Shown here: positions 25,841 through 34,832 of the stretch, one piece after another
Position numbering within the stretch: the stretch's first letter is position 1
Layout of the letters: the number at the start of each line of letters is the position of its first letter
Source: Deinococcus ruber
GTDB lineage: Bacteria; Deinococcota; Deinococci; Deinococcales; Deinococcaceae
Assembly (NCBI RefSeq): GCF_014648095.1
Contig: NZ_BMQL01000001.1
Coordinates: 124,001-188,000, forward strand
Direction: 5' to 3'
DNA: 64,000 nt
Made by a program: the position numbers and the translations under genes
The notes under the pieces: generated by a model
Seen by the model: the letters and a program-made list of their open reading frames with translations, nothing else
Databases searched by the model: none
What the model was told of the DNA's origin: nothing

Positions 25841-27220
25841 TCAGACCATCGAAAGCGGGCTGCTCACGGCGGCGGCTTCCGGCGTCAGGCGGGGCAGTTC
25901 GGGCAGCGCTTCGCCGTTCGACCCCAGCACCGCGCCGTACAGCATGTGCGGGGTGGCGTGCCCGATACGGACGGGGTACACGCCCGCCGTGTCTGCGCCC
26001 AGCGCCTTCGGAACGACCACCGGATGATTCCCACGCGAGTGGCCCTCCAGAAAGCCCTCGGCGTGGGCATTGCCGCGCAGCAGCACTTCCTGGATGCTGC
26101 CGACCTTGCTGGCGTTCTTCTTCTGGCTCCACTCCTTCTGCTTCACGATCAGGCGCTGGAGCCGCTCGGTCTTGATCTCGCGGGGCAGATCGGTGAAGTG
26201 CTGATAGCTGGGCGTGCCGGGCCGGGCGCTGTAGATGAACATGTAGGCGCTGTCGTAGCCCACTTCGTCGTACAGGTCGAGGGTGTGCTGGAAGTCTTCC
26301 TCGGTCTCGCCGGGAAAGCCCACGATGATATCGGTGGCGAGCACCACGCCCGGCAGGTGCTTCTTGATGTCGGCGATGTGCGACAGGTACTTCTCGCGGG
26401 TGTATTCGCGGGCCATGCGCCGCAGCACGCGGTTACTGCCGCTCTGCACCGGCAGATGCACGAACTCGCACACGGCGGGCGTTTCGCTCATGGCAATCGC
26501 CACGTCTTCGGTAAAGTTCATCGGGTGGCTGGTGGTGAACTTGATGCGCCGGATGCCGCTGCGCCCGACCCCTCTGAGCAGGTCGGCAAAGCTGGGAATT
26601 CCGGCGATCTTCGCGCCCTGATCAAACCCGTAGGCGTTCACGTTCTGCCCCAGCAGCGTCACTTCCTGCACGCCCGCCGCCAGCAACCCGTCCAGTTCCT
26701 TCAGGATGCTGGCGGGCGTGCGGCTGACCTGCGGCCCGCGTGTGGTGGGCACGATGCAGTACGTGCAGTGGTGGTCGCAGCCGCGCATGATGGTCAGGTG
26801 CGCCTGCAATTTGCCCTGAGGGGCGGGCGGAATATGCTCGTGCAGCTCGTCTTTGAACTGGAGGCCCCAGAAGCGCTGATTGCTTTCCAGCGCCGCCCCG
26901 ATGTCGAGCAGACTGCCCGGCCCCAGCAGCACATCTACCTCGAACTTGCGGGCGATCTGCTGGCCTTCCTCCAGCTGAGCGAGGCAGCCCATCATGCCGA
27001 CGACCAGCCCGCGCTCGTGCTTCTGGCGGCGCAGATCGCCCAGCAGGCTGCGAACCTTGTCGACGGGCTTGCCGCGCACCGCGCAGGTATTGACCAGCAC
27101 GAAATCGGCGGCATCGATGGTATCGACCAGATCGAGGCCCAGCGAGACGAGCTGGCTCTCGACCAGGTGCGTGTCGTATTCGTTCATCTGACAGCCGTAG
27201 GTGATGACTGTCGCCTTCAT
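25841..27220 (-). CDS. miaB: tRNA-2-methylthio-N6-dimethylallyladenosine synthase
   Basis: 459 aa from ATG at 27220 with AGGATCAACG before it; the frame continues upstream but [15 protein letters not shown] is the family start. N-terminal UPF0004 domain with three conserved Cys ([22 protein letters not shown]), radical-SAM motif [18 protein letters not shown] (CxxxCxxC) and C-terminal TRAM domain ([16 protein letters not shown]). It methylthiolates i6A37 of tRNAs reading UNN codons. Length and motif order are normal. Confidence 0.96.
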   Translation of the reverse strand: MKATVITYGCQMNEYDTHLVESQLVSLGLDLVDTIDAADFVLVNTCAVRGKPVDKVRSLLGDLRRQKHERGLVVGMMGCLAQLEEGQQIARKFEVDVLLGPGSLLDIGAALESNQRFWGLQFKDELHEHIPPAPQGKLQAHLTIMRGCDHHCTYCIVPTTRGPQVSRTPASILKELDGLLAAGVQEVTLLGQNVNAYGFDQGAKIAGIPSFADLLRGVGRSGIRRIKFTTSHPMNFTEDVAIAMSETPAVCEFVHLPVQSGSNRVLRRMAREYTREKYLSHIADIKKHLPGVVLATDIIVGFPGETEEDFQHTLDLYDEVGYDSAYMFIYSARPGTPSYQHFTDLPREIKTERLQRLIVKQKEWSQKKNASKVGSIQEVLLRGNAHAEGFLEGHSRGNHPVVVPKALGADTAGVYPVRIGHATPHMLYGAVLGSNGEALPELPRLTPEAAAVSSPLSMV

Positions 27221-27359
27221 CGTTGATCCTTGTGCATACATCCTCCGGGCCTCCTGGGGGGATTCCAGGGCCAAGGGCGTATTGTAGCGGCTTCTTCGGG
27301 CGTACACGCTCAGCCCTCATCTTTGAATCTTTGCCTAACGCCCGTTTGTCTGCCCCTGC

Positions 27360-27365
27360 TAAACT
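27360..27365 (+). promoter_or_regulatory. Leaderless-type -10 box (TAAACT)
   Basis: TAAACT ends exactly 6 nt before the carboxylase ATG at 27372. Confidence 0.65.
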
Positions 27366-27371
27366 CGGAGC

Positions 27372-29024
<1,653 letters not shown>

Positions 29025-29027
29025 TTT

Positions 29028-29131
29028 GGCCTGTGGCGCGTGGCTTGTGGCTTGTAGAGACGACCTGAACAGCTTGATTGATTCAGGGAGCCGGGCATTT
29101 TCTACGAGCGACAAGCGACAGGCCACACGCC
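29028..29131. repeat. Imperfect long inverted repeat between carboxylase and membrane-protein genes
   Basis: About 31 nt at 29028-29060 (rich in GGCTTGTGG-type steps) is imperfectly complementary to 29101-29131, with a 40-nt loop. The GGCCTGTGG/CTTGTAG wording is the kind found in dispersed small repeats of Deinococcus genomes. It starts just after the carboxylase stop and could also act as a weak terminator. Confidence 0.45.
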
Positions 29132-29137
29132 GCCCCT

Positions 29138-29143
29138 TACACT
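29138..29143 (+). promoter_or_regulatory. Leaderless-type -10 box (TACACT)
   Basis: TACACT ends 6 nt before the ATG at 29150. Confidence 0.65.
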
Positions 29144-29149
29144 CTGTTC

Positions 29150-29596
29150 ATGTATACCTTTGTGCTGATCCTGCATAACCTGTTGCGCTGGCTTGTGGTC
29201 GTCGGGGCGGTGTACCTGCTGGCCCGCGTGCTGCCGGGGCTGCGCGGCGACCGTGCCTGGACGCGCCAGGAAGGGCGAGCGGCCCAGATTTTTACCGGCC
29301 TGATGGACGTGCAGCTTCTGGTCGGGCTGGCACTGTACCTGGGCGTGTCGCCGTACATGAAAAGCATTCTGGACAACTTTGGAGCCGCCATGAAGGGCAG
29401 CGAGACGCGCTTTTTCGCCGTCGAACACGTGACCGGCATGCTGATTTCGGTGGCGCTGGCGCACGCGGGGAACGTGCTGTGGAAGCGGCAGACCACCGAC
29501 GCAGGCAAATTCCGCAGCGCTGCCATCTGGTTCGGCCTGAGCGTGCTGAGCCTGCTGGCGTTTATTCCGTGGTGGCGTCCGCTGCTGCGGCTGTAG
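29150..29596 (+). CDS. Four-span membrane protein with conserved-looking histidines
   Basis: 148 aa. Starts YTFVLILHNLLRWLVVVGAVYLLARVLPGL, then LMDVQLLVGLALYLGV, EHVTGMLISVALAHAGNVLW and WFGLSVLSLLAFIPWW: four hydrophobic helices. Histidines at LHNLLRW, EHVTG and AHAGN sit at helix edges, an arrangement found in small cytochrome-b-like proteins of uncertain function, so heme or metal binding is possible but only inferred. No neighbour suggests a pathway. Confidence 0.68.
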   Translation: MYTFVLILHNLLRWLVVVGAVYLLARVLPGLRGDRAWTRQEGRAAQIFTGLMDVQLLVGLALYLGVSPYMKSILDNFGAAMKGSETRFFAVEHVTGMLISVALAHAGNVLWKRQTTDAGKFRSAAIWFGLSVLSLLAFIPWWRPLLRL

Positions 29597-29601
29597 AACA
29601 G

Positions 29602-29631
29602 AAAAACCCGCCCCCGGTACAGAGGGGCGGG
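29602..29631 (-). terminator. Terminator of the nuclease gene
   Basis: Read on minus, CCCGCCCC (29631-29624) pairs with GGGGCGGG (29614-29607) and is followed by TTTTT (29606-29602). It lies 18 nt after the nuclease stop codon. Confidence 0.85.
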
Positions 29632-29648
29632 CGTGAAAGCTGAAGAGT

Positions 29649-32600
29649 TTAGGGGCAGGGGTTGGCGGGCGCGGCGCTGTTGCGGGGATTCACTGCGCCC
29701 GCCGCGAAGTCGTTCACGTTGCTGTTGGTGTCGGTGCAGCCGTTGCCCGCACGCAGCACCGCCGTCGTATTGCTGGGTGCCGCCGTCGGGGCAGAGCCTT
29801 CGAACTGGCTGGCAGTGCCGCCGAAGCCCACGAAATCGACGACATTGGCAGCGGTGGGAGTAGTAACAACGGCGTTATTGCTGGCGAGGGCCACTTTGCC
29901 CGCCGTGCCGCTGAGGGCAAGGGTGCCGGTGGCGTCGGGCGTGAGTGAAACGGTGCCGCCTGTTCCTGCCGCCAGCTGAATCAGGTAGTAGCTGTAGGCC
30001 GGAATGGTGGCGGCTGGCAGCGTCATCATGCCCAAACCGGTGTTGAACGCGCCGGTCGCCGAAGCGTATTGCAGGGTGTACCCGCTGGTGCTGATCGGCG
30101 CAGCGGTGGGGTTGAACAGCTCGACGAAATCGTTCTTGTACGTCGCGCCGCTGTTGCCGCCGCCGCCGTACACCTGACTGATGACCAGATGCGTCACGCT
30201 GGTGGGCGCAGGCGTCACGGTCACGGTATAGACCGCATTGGCGCTGGCACCGTTCTGCCCGTTCGCCGTCAGGGTCACGGTGTAGGTGCCCGCCGTCACG
30301 CCGTTCAGGGTGGCGGTGATGGTGGGCGTGCCGTCGGTGGCGGTGCCGGGAATGGCGTTCACCGTGACGCCGCCGGTATTGGGCGACACAGCTGCGCTGT
30401 ACGTGACCGGGGCCGCGTTCACGATGTTGAAGCTCGCGGTCACGCTGGCACTCTGGCCCACCTGCACGCTGGGGTCGGCGCTCTGAGCGGTCTTGGTGAT
30501 GCTGGGCGTGGTGGCGGTCACGTTCTTGGTGGTGCTGGCCGTGCTGCTGTCGGCGCTGCGGGTGACGGTCACGGTGATGGTCCGTGGGCCGTCGGTGGTG
30601 TAGGTGTGCGGAGCGCTGGCGGCGTTGCTGGCAACCGCCACGCTGCTGGGCGCGGTACCGTCGCCCCAGTCGATGCTGGCGCTGTCGGGGTTGCCGGTGG
30701 TGCTGAGCGTCAGGGTGTAGGGCTGGCCGGTGGCGGGCGTGGCGCTGCCGCTGGCGGTCACGCCCAGGGTGGTCAGGGCGGGCATGTTGAAGCCGACCTT
30801 CAGCGGATCGTGGTCGCTGCTGCGGTAAGCGGTGTTGTCGTAGAAGTCCGTTATCTGCGCGGCGCTCTTGAACTCGGTGTTGTAATCGAGCACCGTCGGC
30901 TCATCCGAGTTGTCGTGCCACTTCTGGAAGCCCGTACCGTCGCCGCCCGACAGCAGCGCTTTCATGCTCTGGGTCACGAAGGCGTGATCGAGGCTGCCGA
31001 ACTGCGCGTCGAACTGGTACGAGTAGCTGGTATTGGGGAAGACCGGGCTGAGGTCGTCGGCTGTTCCAGCCACGCCGTCCAGACCGTTCTGGAGGTTCTT
31101 CAGGCTGGGTTCCTGCGCGTAGGCGTTGAAGTCGCCCACGGCCACGACGTTCTGCACGCCCTTGCCCACGACGATCTGATTCTGGATCAGGTCGAGCAGA
31201 CGTGTCACCTGCTGTTCGCGGCGGTACGCGCTGGCTCCCTGACCGTCATTGTTGTCCACGTTGCGCGGATCGCTGTCGGCAGGGCTGCCCTTGCTCTTGA
31301 GGTGGTTGACCACCACGGCGAACTTGCTGCCGCCCGGAGCCTGGAACACCTGGGCCAGCGGCAGGCGGTTGTTCACCGGATCGGTGTCGTTGAAGGCGTT
31401 GCCGATGGGCGTGACACTCGCCGCTTTGTAGATCATGGCGACGGTGATGGCGTCGGTGCCGGTGTTGGGGTTGGCGATGGCAGTGTATGTGCCAGCGCCG
31501 ACACGGGCGTTTAGCGCATCCACCAGCGTCTGAAGGGTGTTGCCGGTACTGCTCGTGATGGCCGAGAAGCTGTTGTTCTGCACTTCCATCAGCCCGATCA
31601 CGTCGGCGTTCAGGCCTGCCAGATTGCTGACCACCTTGTCACGCTGGCGCACGTACTCGGCGCAGTTGTCGGCTCCGCGTGCGTCGGCGTCGGCACCGTC
31701 GGGGGTGCAGGTGTTGGTGCCACCGGTCAGGGTGGTGAAGAAGTTCAGCACGTTGGCGCTCGCCACCGTCAGATTGCCGCTCAGGGTGGGAGCGGGCGGA
31801 CGGGGATTGCTGGCCGTGAAGGTCGCTTCGGGCAGCGTCGTCTCGATGCGGTAGGTGTCGGGCGTGCCGGTGTAATCGAAGCCGTAATGCACCACGCCGG
31901 TCACGTCGGCGCTGTCGCCGGTTCGCAGGGTGTTGCTGGCGCTCAGCGGCGCATTGCCCCGTCCGAAGACGGTTGCCGGGTTCTGAGCGGTGCTGCCGTC
32001 GTCGATGGAAATGAGCCGCTTGCCGATCTCCGCGACCCAGGCCGCGTAGCCGCTGGTGCTGGGGGCATTGACCTGGGTGTACGAGGGCAGGCGGGCATTG
32101 GCGATCTTGACCACGCCGCCGCGTCCTAGCTTGTAGTTCTCGTCCACGACGCCCTGAACGCGCACGCGCATGCCTTCGTAGCGCTCCCAGTCGAAGGCGC
32201 TCGCACTGGCAGCGTCGGTGGGCAGAGCAACAGCGGTGGCGGTGGGCAGCGGCGTACTGGTGCCGCGAACCTGCACGGCGGTGGTCGGGCTGATCTCGGT
32301 GACGGTGTTGAATTCGGTCACGGTGCCGGTCACGCGCACCGTGTCGCCCACGTTCACGTTCTGGCAGGCTTCGTCGCAGAACACGAAGATGCCTTCACTG
32401 GTGGCTGGATCGGCGTCCTGCTGGGCATCTGGGGTCTCGATGAAGAAGCCCTTAAGCTGATCGGCCCGCTGGAAGTCTCCGACCACGACGCCCTGCGTGG
32501 TGACACTGCCGCTGAGCGGAGTGGCCGAGCCATTGCCCTGAATGTCGTGAATCGGCGTGACGGGGGTGGTATCGACATCATCAGCGACCGTGACGACCAC

Positions 32601-33365
32601 GCTGAAGGCGAAGGGATCGGTCTGGGGCGTGTCGGTGGCGAGGTCGACCGCGAAGGTGACGGTGGTGCTGGCTCCGGGCTGAAGCAGGTTGCCGGCGCGC
32701 CAGCCACTGCCCGCGACGCCGCCCACGGTCAGCCCACTGGGAGCGCTGACATTCAGCGTGGAGGTATCCACGGTGCTATAGGGCGTGGCGTTGGTGTCGG
32801 GCGCAGCCGTGCCAGTCGAGGTGTTCAGTACCTGCCCGGTGGTGGGCGTCAGGGCCGTGGCCCGGGCATCGGCGCTGGTGTCGCCGTAGGTCTTGAGCGC
32901 CTTGAAATAGGTCGTCCCCACGGTGGGAGCGGTGGTGTTGTTGGTGGGGTCGCTGTCGGCGTCGTCGGTGTTGACCGGCACGAAGGTCAGGTGGTCGATG
33001 GCCTGCCCGGTGTTGTTGGTGACGCGGTACACGGCCTTGATGTGGCGCACGCCACCGACCACGAAGGTATCGGAGGCGAGGGGAGTCAGACCCAGCGGGC
33101 CGGTCACGTCTGTCAGGGCCTGGGTGCTCACGCCAGCCGGAACGTACCGAGCCGACGAACTGACCTTGCCGCTGCCGTCCACGTTCGCAAAATTGATCTC
33201 ATAGACCTTGCCAGCCGCCGAAACGGGCGCGGTCGCGGGCGCAGTGACGGGGGTGGTCGGGGTGGTGGCCGCTGGCTGATTGGCGGGGGAGGCAGGCCCG
33301 CAGGCCGCCAGCAGCAGCGCCGTCAGCAGGGGGAAGGCGGCCTTCGAAAAGTGCAGCGACGACAC
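29649..33365 (-). CDS. Secreted multidomain nuclease lipoprotein (ExeM/NucH-like)
   Basis: 1238 aa from GTG at 33365. Lipoprotein signal (SKAAFPLLTALLLAAC). Order: Deinococcus-type N-terminal beta domain (to ~300); an OB-fold DNA-binding region (IHDIQGNGSATPLSG ... GFFIETPDAQQDADPATSEGIFVF); an endonuclease/exonuclease/phosphatase domain with ANVLNFF, GLMEVQNN, NHLKSKG, VGDFNAYAQEPSL, SLDHAFVT and SSDHDPLK; a PKD-like domain (DWGDGTAPSS); and a C-terminal lamin-tail domain (ISQVYGGGGNSGATYKNDFVELFNP). It probably degrades extracellular DNA. Its GTG shares one base with the stop of the RiPP precursor before it (TAGTG), so the two are translationally coupled. Confidence 0.9.
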   Translation of the reverse strand: MSSLHFSKAAFPLLTALLLAACGPASPANQPAATTPTTPVTAPATAPVSAAGKVYEINFANVDGSGKVSSSARYVPAGVSTQALTDVTGPLGLTPLASDTFVVGGVRHIKAVYRVTNNTGQAIDHLTFVPVNTDDADSDPTNNTTAPTVGTTYFKALKTYGDTSADARATALTPTTGQVLNTSTGTAAPDTNATPYSTVDTSTLNVSAPSGLTVGGVAGSGWRAGNLLQPGASTTVTFAVDLATDTPQTDPFAFSVVVTVADDVDTTPVTPIHDIQGNGSATPLSGSVTTQGVVVGDFQRADQLKGFFIETPDAQQDADPATSEGIFVFCDEACQNVNVGDTVRVTGTVTEFNTVTEISPTTAVQVRGTSTPLPTATAVALPTDAASASAFDWERYEGMRVRVQGVVDENYKLGRGGVVKIANARLPSYTQVNAPSTSGYAAWVAEIGKRLISIDDGSTAQNPATVFGRGNAPLSASNTLRTGDSADVTGVVHYGFDYTGTPDTYRIETTLPEATFTASNPRPPAPTLSGNLTVASANVLNFFTTLTGGTNTCTPDGADADARGADNCAEYVRQRDKVVSNLAGLNADVIGLMEVQNNSFSAITSSTGNTLQTLVDALNARVGAGTYTAIANPNTGTDAITVAMIYKAASVTPIGNAFNDTDPVNNRLPLAQVFQAPGGSKFAVVVNHLKSKGSPADSDPRNVDNNDGQGASAYRREQQVTRLLDLIQNQIVVGKGVQNVVAVGDFNAYAQEPSLKNLQNGLDGVAGTADDLSPVFPNTSYSYQFDAQFGSLDHAFVTQSMKALLSGGDGTGFQKWHDNSDEPTVLDYNTEFKSAAQITDFYDNTAYRSSDHDPLKVGFNMPALTTLGVTASGSATPATGQPYTLTLSTTGNPDSASIDWGDGTAPSSVAVASNAASAPHTYTTDGPRTITVTVTRSADSSTASTTKNVTATTPSITKTAQSADPSVQVGQSASVTASFNIVNAAPVTYSAAVSPNTGGVTVNAIPGTATDGTPTITATLNGVTAGTYTVTLTANGQNGASANAVYTVTVTPAPTSVTHLVISQVYGGGGNSGATYKNDFVELFNPTAAPISTSGYTLQYASATGAFNTGLGMMTLPAATIPAYSYYLIQLAAGTGGTVSLTPDATGTLALSGTAGKVALASNNAVVTTPTAANVVDFVGFGGTASQFEGSAPTAAPSNTTAVLRAGNGCTDTNSNVNDFAAGAVNPRNSAAPANPCP

Positions 33366-33541
33366 TAGTTGTTTCCGCCGTAGATGGGATTGGTGCTGCC
33401 CGGGCCGATGGGAATGGTAATCACCAGGGTCACACGCTGCCACGCACCGACGCGCTTGACCGTGGGGCGAAGATAGGGGCCGGATTTGCTCACAGGAAGC
33501 GCGGCAGGCGCAACGCGCACAGTAGTTTTCGACTCAGTCAT
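33365..33541 (-). CDS. RiPP precursor peptide with lasso-type leader (A2)
   Basis: 58 aa, ATG at 33541 with a strong GGAGGA ribosome site. The leader has Y23-x2-P26-x-V28-x3-G32-x-W34-x3-T38, the lasso leader pattern recognised by B1 proteins. After T38 comes LVITIPIGPGSTNP then IYGGNN. Glu3 is the only acidic residue of the whole peptide, so the Asp/Glu ring acceptor needed for a lasso isopeptide bond is missing. IPxGPG is shared with the 56-aa precursor at 3816-3986. Across the 190-nt divergent spacer lie the B1-like and kinase-like genes; the B2 protease fusion follows. The TAG stop overlaps the GTG of the nuclease gene by one base. Confidence 0.85.
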   Translation of the reverse strand: MTESKTTVRVAPAALPVSKSGPYLRPTVKRVGAWQRVTLVITIPIGPGSTNPIYGGNN

Positions 33542-33575
33542 AGATCCTCCGAATTAAGATTTTAATGGGAAGAAT

Positions 33576-33689
33576 GTCATCATTTCATCTGATTTTGGCT
33601 CCCCTCATCAAAACGGCGATTTCATGAAGCTTGTCTGATGACTGCCTGAAGGCACTACGTCTCGGTATTTGAATGTTATGAAAGATGAC
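33576..33689. promoter_or_regulatory. Inverted repeat in the divergent RiPP spacer
   Basis: GTCATCATTTCAT (33576-33588) is matched, with one-base deletion, by ATGAAAGATGAC (33678-33689) in inverted orientation. One arm lies near the AT-rich promoter region of the precursor (TAAAAT on minus at 33564-33559), the other just upstream of the B1 promoter. A shared repressor or activator for both directions would fit. Confidence 0.4.
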
Positions 33690-33697
33690 GCACGCGG

Positions 33698-33725
33698 TTG
33701 ATGGCGGGCTGCTCGCGGGTAGGAT
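33698..33725 (+). promoter_or_regulatory. Promoter of the B1/kinase operon, leaderless type
   Basis: TTGATG (33698-33703), 16-nt spacer, TAGGAT (33720-33725), then 6 nt to the ATG at 33732. The transcription start should be at the start codon. Confidence 0.65.
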
Positions 33726-33731
33726 GGAAGC

Positions 33732-33980
33732 ATGTGGACGCCCAACCCCCAGGCCCTCGTGACCGATCTCGGCAATGAACTGGTCGTGCTACACGCCGAG
33801 AGCGGCGAGATGTTCAGTCTGAATGCTTCGGGCCGCGCCGCGTGGCTGGCGCTGCCTACTCAGCTGGAAGGCGTCGTGGCCGCGCTGGTAGCACAGGGCG
33901 CACCCCCCGAAGCCGCCCATACCGACGCGCTGGCATGGCTGTCCGAGATGGAGGCCGAGGGTCTGGTTTCCTCGTCGTGA
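33732..33980 (+). CDS. PqqD-like RiPP recognition protein (lasso B1 type)
   Basis: 82 aa. The full length is one PqqD fold: PNPQALVTDLGNELVVLHAESGEMFSLNASGRAAWLALPTQ, then a helical second half with LVAQGAPPEAAHTDALAWLSEMEAEGLV. In lasso and other RiPP systems this domain (RRE) binds the YxxP segment of the precursor leader and delivers it to the B2 protease. Two precursors with that leader are present in the window. The stop overlaps the GTG of the kinase gene. No other RRE is visible in the window. Confidence 0.9.
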   Translation: MWTPNPQALVTDLGNELVVLHAESGEMFSLNASGRAAWLALPTQLEGVVAALVAQGAPPEAAHTDALAWLSEMEAEGLVSSS

Positions 33981-34831
33981 GCTTTGACCTGCTGACTGCC
34001 CACGTCGAACTGACTGACGCCGCGCTGGAGCCACTGGTACGGCTGGCATGGGGCCGCGAGGTGTTGCCCCGCGAACCGCGCTTTCGCCTGAAGGTCGGAC
34101 TGGATCCAGCAGACCTCAGCGGGCCGACACGCACCGTGGACACCTCGCAGGGAACGCTCTCGCTGTGCGAGTTTCCCGGCGGCTGGACGCTGGAGAGCGG
34201 CAGGGTGCAGGTGCGGCTGGAACCGGGAGGCGCAGAAGTGACACTTCCCCTGAACCCGGACAGCTCCGAAGCGGTGGCGAGCCATCTGGCGCTGACCGAG
34301 GCGGGCCGGGCCAGTGGGCTGCTGCCGCTTCATGCTGCCGTTTTGAGCCGAAACGGACGCGCCGTTGCGGTCTCGGGCGCGTCCGGGACGGGCAAGAGCA
34401 CCGCTGCCCTGCGGCTGATGGCGGCGGGCTGGTCGCTGGTGGCCGAGGACAGCGCGTGGCTCGACCCCGTGACCCGGCGCGTCGCGGGGGCAGATCAGGG
34501 AATACGGGTCTTCGAATCGAGCCTGCACCGCTTTGCCCCCGAGTGGCTGGAACGTGCCTCGCGGCTCGACATTCACGGCAAACGCTGGTTCGCCACCGAG
34601 CGGGCCGCAGGAGCCGTACTGGAGCGGCTGTACGTGCTGGGAACGCTGCCCGTGGGCATTCTGAGCGGAGCCGCCGCCGTGCAGACGTGGTGGACCATCA
34701 CCGGGCTTCCCGTCGCGGCGCAGGCACGCGGAGCCGTCAGTGCAAATCTGGGACTGGCAGTCCGTCAGTTTCCGCTGGAAAGCATCGACCGCGACGCCCT
34801 GGTCGAGCGGCTGACCTCACAGGCGCACTGA
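33977..34831 (+). CDS. HPr-kinase-like protein of a RiPP cluster (lasso-kinase type)
   Basis: 284 aa from GTG at 33977, overlapping the B1 stop. C-terminal half is an HprK-type P-loop domain: LPLHAAVL (conserved His119), GASGTGKST (residues 134-142), LVAEDSAWLD (Asp158 region) and IHGKRWFA. The N-terminal ~110 residues are not HprK-like. In Bacillus lasso clusters such kinases phosphorylate a serine at the end of the precursor (paeninodin). Neither precursor here ends in Ser, but both contain Ser/Thr/Tyr in the core region, so another acceptor or a different role is possible. It is encoded head-to-tail with B1 and ends 1 nt from the convergent B2 fusion. Confidence 0.82.
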   Translation: MSFDLLTAHVELTDAALEPLVRLAWGREVLPREPRFRLKVGLDPADLSGPTRTVDTSQGTLSLCEFPGGWTLESGRVQVRLEPGGAEVTLPLNPDSSEAVASHLALTEAGRASGLLPLHAAVLSRNGRAVAVSGASGTGKSTAALRLMAAGWSLVAEDSAWLDPVTRRVAGADQGIRVFESSLHRFAPEWLERASRLDIHGKRWFATERAAGAVLERLYVLGTLPVGILSGAAAVQTWWTITGLPVAAQARGAVSANLGLAVRQFPLESIDRDALVERLTSQAH

Positions 34832-34832
34832 A

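Noticed and set aside
30069..31514. 481-codon Gly/Val/His-rich frame on plus
   Set aside because: Antisense to the nuclease; the low-complexity composition is what a GC-rich coding strand gives on its complement.
33365..33541. Calling the system a classical lasso peptide cluster
   Set aside because: Leader, B1 and B2 fit, but there is no asparagine-synthetase-like cyclase in the window and the local precursor has no Asp/Glu acceptor.
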